Shown: positions 42,351 through 51,759, numbered from the stretch's first letter. The stretch is 64,000 nucleotides of DNA from Agrobacterium larrymoorei (GCF_013322225.1 NZ_JAAMFB010000031.1:62001-126000), one strand, 5' to 3'. Program-made: numbers and translations. Notes: a model not told the origin generated them from the sequence alone.

Positions 42351-43163
42351 ATGTCTGAAAATAAGAGTGTTGTGGTGACCGGAGCATCTTCCGGTATTGG
42401 GCAGGCGACGGTCAAGTTGCTGTCGCAAAATGGTTTCAAGGTGTTCGCAGGCTCACGCAATCCGGATAAGAATGGACCGGTCCCAGGGGTTGAGTACGGT
42501 CGCCTCGACGTGGATAGCGAGGATTCGGTCAGGCAGTTCGTGGAATGGGTTCTGTCGCGCTCTCAGCGTATCGATGTGCTGGTGAATAATGCTGGCGTCT
42601 CCCTCGTCGGTCCGGTTGAAAGTACATCGGATGAGGAGGCGAAAGCCATCTTTGAAACCAACCTTTTCGGCCCGTTGCGCATGTTGCGCGCTGTCTTGCC
42701 TGCTATGCGCAAGCAGAACTCCGGTCTGATCATCAACGTCAGTTCGGTCCTCGGCTTCCTTCCAGCGCCTTACATGGGCCTTTATGCCAGCAGCAAGCAC
42801 GCGCTGGAGGGGTTGTCAGAGACGCTCGACCACGAAGTTCGGCAATTCAACATCCGCTCCGTGCTTGTCGAGCCGACATTCACGAGGACGGGTCTTGACG
42901 TCAACGCACGGCAGACCGAAGCCCGCATCGATGACTACGCCCACCAGCTGGCGAAGTCCAATGAGGCAGTTCTCACCGCTATAAAAACTGCAAGCAGCCC
43001 GAAATTCGTTGCCGAAGAAATCATGAGCGCGATTAATGGTCCGCACAAAATGCGCAGACCAGTCGGCAAACAAGCCACGCTTCTTAGCCGTCTGAAAAGG
43101 TTCGTCCCGGCAAAAGCCCTGGATGGCGGTATCAGAAAGACGTTTGGCCTACCAAAGGCGTAG
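42351..43163 (+). CDS. Short-chain dehydrogenase/reductase (SDR)
   Basis: This 270-residue classical SDR has the nucleotide loop TGASSGIGQATV near residue 10, NNAGVSLVGPVE, the catalytic Ser in INVSSVLG and the YASSKHALEG Tyr-Lys pair. ATG 42351 follows GGAGAGC; an upstream ATG lies within the operator and is unlikely. It is divergent from the thioesterase gene. The C-terminus is longer and basic. Substrate unknown, probably a ketone or aldehyde. Confidence 0.92.
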   Translation: MSENKSVVVTGASSGIGQATVKLLSQNGFKVFAGSRNPDKNGPVPGVEYGRLDVDSEDSVRQFVEWVLSRSQRIDVLVNNAGVSLVGPVESTSDEEAKAIFETNLFGPLRMLRAVLPAMRKQNSGLIINVSSVLGFLPAPYMGLYASSKHALEGLSETLDHEVRQFNIRSVLVEPTFTRTGLDVNARQTEARIDDYAHQLAKSNEAVLTAIKTASSPKFVAEEIMSAINGPHKMRRPVGKQATLLSRLKRFVPAKALDGGIRKTFGLPKA

Positions 43164-43249
43164 GCACTCAAAGCTCGCTAGAGCAATGCGCTGGCGCGAG
43201 CAGTAATTGGCAATCTCGTTCCACCGTTCGCCAATTCCTAGCGCATTTC

Positions 43250-43286
43250 AAAGTCCTTGGGGCAAAGCGCTTGCCTTGAGGACTTT
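43250..43286. terminator. Hairpin between convergent SDR and AraC genes
   Basis: AAAGTCCT (43250-43257) pairs with AGGACTTT (43279-43286), and GGCAA (43261-43265) pairs with TTGCC (43271-43275) inside it. The flanking A and T runs on both strands make it a good bidirectional terminator for the two convergent genes. Confidence 0.65.
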
Positions 43287-43299
43287 ATCGGCGGTCAGG

Positions 43300-44244
43300 T
43301 TACGTGGTAGCTGAAGATGCACCCCTTCTGAGGAACTCCACATCTCGTTTTGGCGGAGCGCCGAACATTCTCGCATATTCGCGACTGAACTGCTGTACAC
43401 TATCGTAACCCACCTTGCCCGCTGCTCCATTGGCGGTGATACGCTCTGTCAGCATCAGATTTCTTGCCGCATGAAGGCGCAGTATTTTCTGGTATCGAAG
43501 TGGGCTCGTTCCCGTGAGCTGGCGAAAATTGTGGTGAAAAGTCGAGACCGCCATTCCCGACAGGCTTGCAAGTTTCTCGATCCGCAGCGTTTGCGCGTAA
43601 TTCATTTTCAGCCACTCGAGCGCCTTGACGATACCCGCTGCCTTGTACCCATCGCTTGCCATCAGTGAAACCCAAAGCCCTACCTCGCTTTGAAGCAATC
43701 GGACGTAAATTTCCGATTTGATGGCATCGACGAGAAGCGGAATATCGTTTGGGCGATGTGCCAGATCAATCAGGCGTTTGAACGCAACGAGCAGTTCTTC
43801 CGACGCGCGCCCGGTCGCGACGCCTCTTCCATGAGCAGTCCCTTCCGGCCCGGAAAACTGCATCTGCCTGGCCAACTCGTAAAGCCGAGTTGAGTCGACT
43901 TTCATGATTATCGAGACATAGCAGTTGTCTGGTGACGCCTCGATTACATGGGCAGATGTCGGTACATCGATGGACGTGACAAAGAAATCACCCGGATGGA
44001 AAAGCATCTCTTCCCCATTGAACACGATGCGCTTGACGCCGCTCAGGATGACCGCAATGCAGGGTTCATAAAAGCACCTGTGTGGCTCGTCGGGTTTCGA
44101 TAGGCGGAAAAACTTCAGCCCGGGGACGAGACTGGGATTGACCTGTTCTTGAGGGCACAACTGCTGGACGGCGGCCGCCAACATGGAGGCACTCGTCCAG
44201 GTTGGCAAGGCGTTTAGATCATCGATACGTTTAAACTGGTTCAT
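43300..44244 (-). CDS. AraC-family transcriptional regulator
   Basis: This 314-residue regulator has an AraC-type N-terminal domain of the kind found with alcohol/aldehyde reductases (EPCIAVILSGVKRIVFNGEE). The C-terminal domain has two helix-turn-helices (RIEKLASLSGMAVSTFHHNF and AAGKVGYDSVQQFSREYARMFG). ATG 44244 (MNQFKRIDDL) is preferred over an upstream start. It is divergent from a SnoaL-like gene and an aldo/keto reductase gene, which it probably controls, like YqhC-type regulators. Confidence 0.9.
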   Translation of the reverse strand: MNQFKRIDDLNALPTWTSASMLAAAVQQLCPQEQVNPSLVPGLKFFRLSKPDEPHRCFYEPCIAVILSGVKRIVFNGEEMLFHPGDFFVTSIDVPTSAHVIEASPDNCYVSIIMKVDSTRLYELARQMQFSGPEGTAHGRGVATGRASEELLVAFKRLIDLAHRPNDIPLLVDAIKSEIYVRLLQSEVGLWVSLMASDGYKAAGIVKALEWLKMNYAQTLRIEKLASLSGMAVSTFHHNFRQLTGTSPLRYQKILRLHAARNLMLTERITANGAAGKVGYDSVQQFSREYARMFGAPPKRDVEFLRRGASSATT

Positions 44245-44452
44245 GCGCGCGCCTCTCGCTCCACTCCTTAGAATGTGATCGAAAAATATGTTGCGCACAA
44301 GGCAATCGACAGGATCGTGCAAAAAATCGGCAGGATCAAGCTAACGCACTGGCTGAACGAAACCCTATGTTCTCCGGCATATTCAACCATGCCTGTCAGT
44401 ACAACGCGTCAACATTTACCGAAACCGGCAGGCAACTTTCTGGAGACAGACC

Positions 44453-44968
44453 TTGAACAAACTCGTGTTCGCTATCAGCATCGCGCTTGCATCCGTGGTA
44501 ACGGGTGCGTCAGTGCAGGCTCAGGAAGCGGTTGTTGCTTCGCCCAACCCCGACGCGTTGTTTACCAGCCCGGATCCAAAGCTTCACGCAAACAAGCAGG
44601 TTGCCTACAAGATCATTCTGGAGCTTCTGGAAGCGGGACATTGGGACAAGGCAAGCCAGTATCTGACCGATGATTACATCCAGCATAACCCGAATGCACA
44701 AAGCGGTCTGAAGCCGGTCGTGGCTTACTTCACTGAAGTCCTCAAGGTACAGCCCAAGCCCATCCCGGACAAAATTTCGATGAAAGTCGCGGATGTGGTC
44801 GCTGAGGGCGATCTGGTTATCGTGACCTATGCACGCACCGAGAAGGATCCAAAGGATCCGTCCAAGACCTATAGCACGACATGGTTTGATATGTGGCGCA
44901 TCGAGAATGGCAAGGCGGCGGAGCACTGGGATTCGGCGTTGCTGAATGAAGCGCCCGATCTGCGCTGA
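44453..44968 (+). CDS. Secreted SnoaL/NTF2-like protein
   Basis: This 171-residue protein has a Sec signal peptide (NKLVFAISIALASVVTGAS, cleavage near VQAQ) followed by an NTF2-like fold (ILELLEAGHWDKASQYLTDDYIQHNPN). It contains FTEVLKVQPKPIP and ends with WRIENGKAAEHWDSA. The start is TTG 44453, with GGAGAC upstream. The family includes small hydrolases, isomerases and binding proteins, so no reaction is assigned. It is upstream of the exported aldo/keto reductase. Confidence 0.85.
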   Translation: MNKLVFAISIALASVVTGASVQAQEAVVASPNPDALFTSPDPKLHANKQVAYKIILELLEAGHWDKASQYLTDDYIQHNPNAQSGLKPVVAYFTEVLKVQPKPIPDKISMKVADVVAEGDLVIVTYARTEKDPKDPSKTYSTTWFDMWRIENGKAAEHWDSALLNEAPDLR

Positions 44969-45069
44969 ACCGTCTCCGTAATTCATCTCGGATCATAGCC
45001 AAACGCTTTTCCGCGTTGCGACCCTGTCGCAACGAAATCTTTCCTGTTTCCAAAATTCTGGAGTTAATG

Positions 45070-46242
45070 ATGGAACGTCGCGATTTTTTGACTTTTGCAG
45101 CTACAACCGCGGTTGCTAGCGCTATCGCCCCAAGCCTTTTGCGGGCGCAGACACCTTCGTTCGAGGCGCAAACGGTTCAGGGAACCGTGATGCCGACTGT
45201 CGGCAAGGTCACTCGAACATCGCTGCCGTTGAACGGCCCCGCTGAAAACGGCATCAGATATCGCCCGCGCTATCGTTTCGGAATGGGTGGAACTCAAATC
45301 GGCAACATCTTCGCGCCGATCAGCGACGCGCAGGCACAGGCTACTCTCAACGCAGCCTGGGACGGCGGCGTCCGCCATTTCGACACCTCGCCCTTCTATG
45401 GCCATGGCCTTTCGGAGCATCGTCTCGGCACCTTCCTCAGAGGCAAGCCTCGGGACCAGTATCTGGTTTCTACGAAGGTCGGACGTGTGTTCAGCGCAAG
45501 CCGGGAACCGTTGAAGCCGGATTTTTGGACAGAAAAACTTAATTTTTCTTATGAGTATGCTTATACGGCAGAGGGTGCACGCCGGTCGGTTGAGGACAGC
45601 TTGCAGCGTCTGGGGCTTTCCAGCATCGACATCGTTTACATCCACGATCTGGGACCGGACAACACCGAGTTGCCACAGCCTTGGACGAATTCCTTCGAGA
45701 TTGCCCGAACCGGCGCTATGGTCGAACTGGAACGTATGCGTAATGAGGGCCTGATCAAGGCTTGGGGTTTCGGGATCAATCGACCGGAAGCCGCCGTACT
45801 GGCCGCAACAGGCGATGGTCCGACACCCGATATCGTCCTTCTTGCCTGCCAGTACAGCATCATCGACCATGAAGAAGCGCAGACGAAGACCTTCCCGGCA
45901 TTGGCTGCCAAGGGTATTACCGTGACGGTGGGCACGCCGCTCAACGACGGCTTCCTCGGCGGTCGTAACCGTTACCACTTCAGCGACAAGCTGCCTGCCG
46001 GTGTGGTCGAAAAGCGTGCGCAGCTTGCAGAGGTCGCGAAGCGTCATGGCGTCGATATACGAACCGCCGCACTTCAGTTCGCTGCTGCCCCGTCGATCGT
46101 CTCGGCAATCGTACCCGGTTCCCGTGTGCCAGGCCAGGTCGAAGCCAACATCCAGTCGATGAAGGTTGCGATCCCGGCAGCATTCTGGGACGAGTTGCGC
46201 GAACGCAAACTGATCCTGAAAGACGCACCGGTTCCCGCTTGA
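45070..46242 (+). CDS. Aldo/keto reductase with twin-arginine export signal
   Basis: This 390-residue protein starts MERRDFLTFAATTAVASAIA, a typical Tat signal (RRDFLTF, hydrophobic stretch, cleavage near LLRAQ). ATG 45070 is six bases from GGAG; the preceding ATG is only three. The mature part is an aldo/keto reductase of the D-threo-aldose/galactose-dehydrogenase-like branch: FDTSPFYG (Asp and Tyr of the active site), LVSTKVGR (Lys), YIHDLG (His) and the C-terminal VPGSRVPGQVEANI cofactor region. A NAD(P)-dependent enzyme exported to the periplasm is odd, unless cofactor is carried through folded. Confidence 0.9.
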   Translation: MERRDFLTFAATTAVASAIAPSLLRAQTPSFEAQTVQGTVMPTVGKVTRTSLPLNGPAENGIRYRPRYRFGMGGTQIGNIFAPISDAQAQATLNAAWDGGVRHFDTSPFYGHGLSEHRLGTFLRGKPRDQYLVSTKVGRVFSASREPLKPDFWTEKLNFSYEYAYTAEGARRSVEDSLQRLGLSSIDIVYIHDLGPDNTELPQPWTNSFEIARTGAMVELERMRNEGLIKAWGFGINRPEAAVLAATGDGPTPDIVLLACQYSIIDHEEAQTKTFPALAAKGITVTVGTPLNDGFLGGRNRYHFSDKLPAGVVEKRAQLAEVAKRHGVDIRTAALQFAAAPSIVSAIVPGSRVPGQVEANIQSMKVAIPAAFWDELRERKLILKDAPVPA

Positions 46243-46602
46243 TACCTGGCGCTCCAAGGTTCGCCCACATGATGAGTGACGTTAAAGCATAAACCCGAGC
46301 GCCATCGGGTAAGCCGTTCTAACGTTAAGCCGCGAATCTCGGAGCGTCGCCCTTGGTCCTTCGAAGCGGGATTAGTGGGCGTCTGGCTCGTGTCGGCCTT
46401 TCCGATAGGCCGACACGCAAATGAGCTATCTGTGTGATCGGCACGCCAGTTGAGTGGGCCTGCAGATCAATGTCTGCCACCTGATGAGGGGGAACCTCGA
46501 AAAGAACGCGTCGATTCACTCGTTGTCGGCGCGCGGTCGAGTTCCTCTCGTGCTTGATATCGTTCCTGTGCCATAAGAGATCTATGGAAAAAGAACGATT
46601 CG
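46243..46602. other. Intergenic region with two hairpins, no gene
   Basis: The gap between the aldo/keto reductase and recQ holds ACCCGA/TCGGGT (46293-46298 with 46305-46310), perhaps the terminator of the AraC-controlled operon. A perfect 11-bp stem (46389-46399 with 46407-46417) lies further on. A 94-codon frame on the minus strand here has no recognisable product and is not called. Confidence 0.5.
46389..46417. repeat. Perfect 11-bp hairpin upstream of recQ
   Basis: CGTGTCGGCCT (46389-46399) pairs exactly with AGGCCGACACG (46407-46417), loop of 7 bases. No T-run follows on either strand. It lies 186 bases upstream of recQ and could be part of an intergenic repeat family or a transcription boundary. 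Confidence 0.5.
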
Positions 46603-48462
46603 ATGCCAAAGCAAGCTGATACGACGCAGAGACTTTTCGACAGCGCGCAAATTGAAGAGCCGCGTGCGGTCCTCAAGCGGATTTACGGTTATTCGGAATT
46701 CCGCGGAAGGCAGGAGGAAGTCGTCGGTGAAGTCGTGCGTGGTGGCGATGCGGTTGTGCTGTTTCCCACCGGCGCCGGAAAGTCCCTGTGCTTTCAAATC
46801 CCTGCCCTATGCCGCAAGGGTGTGGGTATTGTCGTATCGCCGCTGATCGCGCTGATGCGTGATCAGGTCAATGCATTGAAGCAACTCGGTATCCAGGCGG
46901 CAGCACTCAACTCCTCGCTCTCGCGGGATGAGTTCTTAGACGTTCGCCGTGCGGTGCAACAGCAGGAACTCGATCTGCTATACGTCACTCCCGAACGCAT
47001 CGTGACACCAGCGTTCAAGGATCTCATCGGGTCGGCAACCATCTCTCTTTTTGCCATTGATGAAGCACATTGCGTATCACAATGGGGGCACGATTTCAGG
47101 CCGGAATATCGTGAGTTGGGGCGGCTTGCGCAGGACTATCCCGGCGTTCCGCGCATGGCTTTGACGGCAACAGCCGATCCGCAGACGCGCGAAGACATCA
47201 TCGATAGGCTTGGACTACATTCTGCCGAGGTTTTTACCACTTCTTTCGACCGGCCGAATATTGCCTACGAGATTGTTGAACGCGATCAACCAAGGCAACA
47301 ACTGCTGCAATTCCTGTCACGACATAAGGGGTCAAGCGGCATCGTATACTGCCTGTCCCGTGCCAAGGTTGAAGACACGGCGCAGTGGTTGAACGCGCAG
47401 GGCATCAATGCTCTCGCCTATCATGCAGGCATGGAGAGGGACCTGCGTGACCGCAATCAGGATGCCTTCTTGAATGAAGATGAGCTCTGTCTGGTTGCGA
47501 CTGTGGCGTTCGGAATGGGCATCGACAAGCCGAATGTTCGCTATGTCGCTCACCTCGATTTGCCGGGTTCCGTCGAAGCCTATTACCAGGAGACGGGTCG
47601 CGCGGGCCGTGACGGCATGCCTTCCGATGTCTGGATGGCTTACGGAATGGCCGATGTCATACAGCGCGGCCGTATGATCGACGAAAGCAATTCCAGTCCC
47701 GACATAAAGCGTATCGAGCGAGCCAAACTCAATGCACTGCTGGCGATTTGCGAGACTTCGGGCTGCCGCCGGCAGGCGATACTCAAGCATTTCGGTGAGT
47801 CATATCCAGACCGATGCGGTAACTGCGACACCTGTCTGAAGCCTGTAGAGACATGGGATGGGACCGAGGCCGCGATCAAGGCACTGGCAGCGGTTTACCG
47901 CACCGGCGAGCGATATGGAACAGGTCATCTCGTCGACGTCTTGGTTGGTAATGAGAACGACAAGACCATTCGGGCAGGACATGTGGGCATGCCCGTTTTT
48001 GGCGCAGGCAAGGAACTATCCGCGAAGACCTGGCAGTCTGTCTATCGCCAATTGCTGGCGGTGGGGTTGGTGCGCGTCGATCACGGCGCTTTTGGCGCCC
48101 TGAAACTCGAACAGGACGCAAAGTCTGTTTTCAAACGGGAACGGGAGGTTCGGTTTCGCAAGGATCGACCTTCGGGAGGTAAGGCAGGACGGGCCGCCTC
48201 ATCGCGCTCGGCGAACGCGCGGGCAGGGCTGGACGTTGCGGACGCGGAGTTGTTCGAGGCCCTTCGCAGTGCGCGCATGACAATTGCCAAGGAGCTCGGA
48301 GTGCCTCCATATGTCGTTTTTCCAGATACGACACTCGTTGCATTCGCAAAGGAGCGTCCTTCGGACGAAGATGAAATGCTGGACATATCCGGGGTAGGGC
48401 CTTCAAAGCTCGAAAGATTCGGCGAGGCTTTCCTTGAGGTGATCATTGCGCATTCAAGATAA
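46603..48462 (+). CDS. recQ: ATP-dependent DNA helicase RecQ
   Basis: This 3-prime to 5-prime DNA helicase acts in recombination and fork repair. The 619-residue protein has Walker A PTGAGKS (55-61), [28 protein letters not shown] and motif VI region [16 protein letters not shown]. The RQC domain has four zinc-binding Cys in [14 protein letters not shown]...CGNCDTC, and a C-terminal HRDC domain follows (about 540-615). Length and domain order match the RecQ family. It stands alone between two hairpin-rich gaps. Confidence 0.95.
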   Translation: MPKQADTTQRLFDSAQIEEPRAVLKRIYGYSEFRGRQEEVVGEVVRGGDAVVLFPTGAGKSLCFQIPALCRKGVGIVVSPLIALMRDQVNALKQLGIQAAALNSSLSRDEFLDVRRAVQQQELDLLYVTPERIVTPAFKDLIGSATISLFAIDEAHCVSQWGHDFRPEYRELGRLAQDYPGVPRMALTATADPQTREDIIDRLGLHSAEVFTTSFDRPNIAYEIVERDQPRQQLLQFLSRHKGSSGIVYCLSRAKVEDTAQWLNAQGINALAYHAGMERDLRDRNQDAFLNEDELCLVATVAFGMGIDKPNVRYVAHLDLPGSVEAYYQETGRAGRDGMPSDVWMAYGMADVIQRGRMIDESNSSPDIKRIERAKLNALLAICETSGCRRQAILKHFGESYPDRCGNCDTCLKPVETWDGTEAAIKALAAVYRTGERYGTGHLVDVLVGNENDKTIRAGHVGMPVFGAGKELSAKTWQSVYRQLLAVGLVRVDHGAFGALKLEQDAKSVFKREREVRFRKDRPSGGKAGRAASSRSANARAGLDVADAELFEALRSARMTIAKELGVPPYVVFPDTTLVAFAKERPSDEDEMLDISGVGPSKLERFGEAFLEVIIAHSR

Positions 48463-48588
48463 GCGTTCGTACTGAACCGTACACAGGCGCTCAAAACAAA
48501 GATTTGTCGGCACAATACTTATCTGACGAAACTGAAATTTAATGTCTCCTCAATAGCCTCGGGTTCTCGAAACAGGGGGAACTTGCTG

Positions 48589-49335
48589 ATGGCAACGAAA
48601 TGCAAGGGTTGCCACGATGGCGCGGAAGGTTTCGACATTCCGTTTTCGATGGCGTTCCAGCCCATCGTCAATGTTGATACCAACAAGACCTTCGCTCACG
48701 AAGCTTTGGTGAGAGGTCAGCAAGGCGAGGGCGCATGGCATGTTCTTTCGCAGGTGCGCCCTGACAACCGATATGCGTTCGATCAGCAATGCAGGGTGAA
48801 GGCAATCGAGCTTGCGTCGAAACTGTTCGATCGCACAGAGGACACGAAACTATCGATCAATTTCATGCCGAACGCGGTGTATGAGCCCCGCGCCTGTATC
48901 CGCCTTACGTTGGCGACGGCTATGCAGACCGGATTCCCGGCCAATCGCATTATTTTCGAGTTCACCGAAAATGAAGAACTCGATATAGATCACGTCCTCA
49001 ATATTTTGCGGACGTATCGCACGTTGGGCTTCAAAACGGCTATCGATGATTTCGGTGCCGGGCATTCCGGACTTGGTCTATTGTCTCACTTCCAGCCGGA
49101 CATCGTCAAACTTGACATGGGGCTAATCCGTGGAATCGATCAGGACCGTGTGAGACGGACTATCGTCAAACATACGCTGGCGATGCTGTCAGATCTTTCC
49201 ATTACGCCGATATGCGAGGGGGTTGAAACCCACGGGGAGCTTTCCGCCCTGCGCGACTTGGGAGTGGAACTCATGCAGGGCTATGCGCTGGCAAGGCCGT
49301 CTTTCGAGGCATTGGCCTTTGCACAGGCCGCATAA
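48589..49335 (+). CDS. Stand-alone EAL-domain cyclic-di-GMP phosphodiesterase
   Basis: This 248-residue protein is almost entirely one EAL domain: MAFQPIVNV, HEALVRG (EAL at 38-40), FEFTENEELD, AIDDFGAGHSGL, PDIVKLDMGLIRGID, CEGVETHGEL and LMQGYALARP. The metal and catalytic residues (Glu of EAL, Asp-Asp, Lys, Glu of EGVE) appear kept, so hydrolysis of c-di-GMP to pGpG is likely. The first residues contain CKGC, a possible metal- or redox-sensing tip. ATG 48589 follows GGGGGA. No partner GGDEF or sensor domain is present. Confidence 0.9.
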   Translation: MATKCKGCHDGAEGFDIPFSMAFQPIVNVDTNKTFAHEALVRGQQGEGAWHVLSQVRPDNRYAFDQQCRVKAIELASKLFDRTEDTKLSINFMPNAVYEPRACIRLTLATAMQTGFPANRIIFEFTENEELDIDHVLNILRTYRTLGFKTAIDDFGAGHSGLGLLSHFQPDIVKLDMGLIRGIDQDRVRRTIVKHTLAMLSDLSITPICEGVETHGELSALRDLGVELMQGYALARPSFEALAFAQAA

Positions 49336-49341
49336 TGCCGG

Positions 49342-50268
49342 TCATCGATTTCTGAATACCGTACAGGGGACCGAAGCGGCTCGAATCTGCTCGCATAGCT
49401 TGATGGCTTGCGCGCGCGTTTCACGTCCTATTCTGGCTGCGTAGCGAGGGCGATATCCAAAATTGCCACCTCGCTGGCGCACGATAAGCGCCCGCTCATC
49501 GTTGAGCGGTGCAGGCAGACGGCTGACGGCGCGCGTGAATAGGCTGTCCACGACGGACGGACGAAAATGTGCAGACAGTTGCACACCCCAGGGAGCCCAG
49601 TCGGCTGACCCTGCAAATACAGGTTCATTCATGCGCCTCTTATCTGCCAGTGTCACGCAGGCGTCCTGAAAAGAAAGGCGATCATCCAGTTTCGGCGCAG
49701 CATTTTCGGGAGGTGTATCCCGCCAGGTTTCGGCTGTGTGTCCGGTAATGGCAAAGACATAGTCGCGTGTCTCTATGGGTAGCCGACCTTCGGCAATGAA
49801 ACGCGAAGCTCCGCCTTCTCCAGCATTATATGCCGCAGCGGCAAGACCGAAATTGCCGAAACGAGCGGCTAGATCTTTCAGGTAAGCCGCAGATGCATCC
49901 AACGCTTCGATGACGTCGAAGCTGTTGGCCAACCCCCGCAGCCTTGCAGTGGCAGGCATGAACTGGGCTATACCTTCCGCCCCTTTGTGGCTGACCGCTT
50001 CCGGGCGGAAAAGGCTTTCTCGCCAGATGAGACGTGCAAAAAAAGCCGCGGGAACGCCGTGCCTGTCTGCAAAGTGGTCTATGGTCCGGCAAAGATCGGC
50101 GTTGAAATTCGTCTTGCTGATACAGAGGCCCGAGTTGCTGTCTTTTCCTTGATACAGGCACATCTCGGTCGGCGGCTTGTCCTCAGCCTTCAGGGGTAAG
50201 GTTGTTCCAGCCACGAATGGGAGAACGGCGATAAAGGCCAGCCAACGCCGAAAACATAGAGAACGCAT
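49342..50268 (-). CDS. Lytic transglycosylase (SLT domain)
   Basis: This exported 308-residue protein (signal peptide about 1-27, LAFIAVLPFVAGTTLPLKA) has a soluble-lytic-transglycosylase domain with the catalytic Glu in ARLIWRESLFRP, then GAEGIAQFMPATARLRGL and AAAYNAGEGG. It cleaves peptidoglycan to 1,6-anhydro-muropeptides in the periplasm. The C-terminal part (about 230-308) ends ARIGRETRAQAIKLCEQI, a SPOR-like tail in outline. It converges with the EAL gene with a 6-base gap. Confidence 0.9.
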   Translation of the reverse strand: MRSLCFRRWLAFIAVLPFVAGTTLPLKAEDKPPTEMCLYQGKDSNSGLCISKTNFNADLCRTIDHFADRHGVPAAFFARLIWRESLFRPEAVSHKGAEGIAQFMPATARLRGLANSFDVIEALDASAAYLKDLAARFGNFGLAAAAYNAGEGGASRFIAEGRLPIETRDYVFAITGHTAETWRDTPPENAAPKLDDRLSFQDACVTLADKRRMNEPVFAGSADWAPWGVQLSAHFRPSVVDSLFTRAVSRLPAPLNDERALIVRQRGGNFGYRPRYAARIGRETRAQAIKLCEQIRAASVPCTVFRNR

Positions 50269-50283
50269 TCAGCCTCTTCCTCC

Positions 50284-50562
50284 GCTAGAGCGCTTCATTG
50301 TTAAATGGAAGCAGTTCTGTTGGTTCAAACGGGATCCTCTGGTTGTTCGGACGGCGCGTGTCGTAGCAATAGCATACGGTCAAGCCGTACGAGCAATCGG
50401 AGGGTCCCGTTTCAACCAACCCGGAGGGCCGGGCATCTTTCCGCCAGGATCAAAGGCGATTGGCTCGACCGTACCTTCGGGTATGCCCTTCGCCAATCGC
50501 CTTTGCCCTGTCGAAAACCTGCTCCGGTAGAACGCTTCCATTTAACAATGAAGCGCTATAGC
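50284..50562. repeat. 279-bp element of nested inverted repeats
   Basis: An outer pair of 29-base arms (50284-50312 and 50534-50562) is complementary at 28 positions. Inside it lie three further stem-loops: 50320-50339 with 50400-50419 (18 of 20 pairs), enclosing TACGG/CCGTA at 50375-50389, and a perfect 13-bp stem AAAGGCGATTGGC (50452-50464) with 50492-50504. The last encloses GTACC-TTCG-GGTAT, a UUCG-like tetraloop. Folded, it gives a closed multi-arm cloverleaf. It fills most of the gap between two minus-strand cell-wall genes. It may be a miniature inverted-repeat element, a rhizobial intergenic mosaic-type repeat, or a structured RNA. Confidence 0.75.
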
Positions 50563-50676
50563 CGCGTATGATAGCCAGGCCTGCCTCAGAAGCACAACAT
50601 GCTCTTGACTGATGGCGTTGCAGTCCGTGCAAGGGCCTGCGCTATCGCGGAAGGCTCGTTTTGCTGTTGGCGTCCG

Positions 50677-51759
50677 CTACCTGGATGGTTGAGGTGGTTC
50701 AGGGGGCCGGGAGGCGGGAAGAGGAATGTTCTCAACATTGTCACTCATCCAGGTCGAGATATTGTGAGTGATCCCGGGTAAGTTATCGCTGAGATATGTT
50801 GAGTGTCCCGGCAGTCCCATCGGATAAAGCGCTTCGCGGCTCGCCTCGTATTCTACGCTCTTGTCGGTGCAAAGCTTGATACGCATATCTTCGGGACTGA
50901 TTTCTGGACGGTTCGTGACCGTCTCGACAGTTTCCGGTCCCTGTGTCAGTTCCCCACCGAATGCCTGCGTCATAAATTGCGCAGTACGTTCGTTACGCTC
51001 CCGCTCCGTCGTTGCACCAAGCGTAACCACCATGATCCTTTTGCCATCACGATTTGCGAGTGCCACGAAGTTTCGGCCAGATGCGCAAAGAAACCCTGTT
51101 TTAAGGCCGGTCGTTCCGCTGAACTGGGTCAAAAGAAGATTGTTGGACTTGATTTCCTTGCCATTGATGGTCACTGCGGACGGCAGGAAGAACTGCCTGT
51201 ATTGCGGGTATCGCGCATCCACGGCAAGTCCGAGCAGCGCCAGATCGCGTGCCGTCGTATAATTGGCCTTATCGAAAAGACCATTGGCATTGGTGAAATG
51301 CGAGCCTGTCATGCCCAACTGCTGAGCGGCGACATTCATGCGTTCGACGAAGGCCTGTTCGCTGCCAGCCACCGCTTCGGCCACGGCCACGGCCACGTCG
51401 TTTGCAGATGCGACGAGCATTGCGAAAAGGGCATCTTCAAGTGTCATGGTCTGGCCCAAAACGAGGCCGGATTCCAGAAATCTCTGGCTGACTGCACGTT
51501 TCGTCATGGTGACGGGGTCGGAGAGCCGGACCTGCCCCGCCTGAAGCGCCTCGAACACGACATAGGTCGACATCAACTTGGTCGTGGACGCCGGATACCA
51601 CGGATTGCCGGCCTGTTCCTGATAGAGAACACGATGACTATCGGCATCGACAACCAGAACAGGGGTGGCATTGGTCTTCCCGGCCATCAAAATGGATGAG
51701 CAGAGCAACAGTGCACGTGAAACTGTCCGTACCAATTTCGTTTCCTTCGCAAGCGGCAT
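50677..51759 (-). CDS. D-alanyl-D-alanine carboxypeptidase (PBP5/6, DacF type)
   Basis: This periplasmic serine peptidase trims the terminal D-Ala from peptidoglycan. The 360-residue product starting at ATG 51759 has an N-terminal hydrophobic signal (LVRTVSRALLLCSSILMA) and the three penicillin-binding motifs: S58-T-T-K61, S118-A-N120 and KTG in GLKTGFLC. A C-terminal extension of about 90 residues follows the catalytic domain and ends Pro-rich. The frame is open further upstream, but without a signal-like N-terminus. It lies downstream of the nested-repeat element on the map. Confidence 0.92.
   Translation of the reverse strand: MPLAKETKLVRTVSRALLLCSSILMAGKTNATPVLVVDADSHRVLYQEQAGNPWYPASTTKLMSTYVVFEALQAGQVRLSDPVTMTKRAVSQRFLESGLVLGQTMTLEDALFAMLVASANDVAVAVAEAVAGSEQAFVERMNVAAQQLGMTGSHFTNANGLFDKANYTTARDLALLGLAVDARYPQYRQFFLPSAVTINGKEIKSNNLLLTQFSGTTGLKTGFLCASGRNFVALANRDGKRIMVVTLGATTERERNERTAQFMTQAFGGELTQGPETVETVTNRPEISPEDMRIKLCTDKSVEYEASREALYPMGLPGHSTYLSDNLPGITHNISTWMSDNVENIPLPASRPPEPPQPSR

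Noticed and set aside
43184-43240. Repeat-like GC-rich segment after the SDR gene with AATTGGC/GCCAATT
   Set aside because: The stem is short and the loop long. The better hairpin at 43250-43286 explains termination, so this was not called separately.
45064-46257. Open frame of 397 codons on the minus strand opposite the aldo/keto reductase
   Set aside because: Mirrors the length of the real gene, lacks motifs and lacks a ribosome site.
46325-46609. 94-codon minus-strand frame in the gap before recQ
   Set aside because: No ribosome site, Arg-rich composition and a hairpin in its middle; no similarity recognised.
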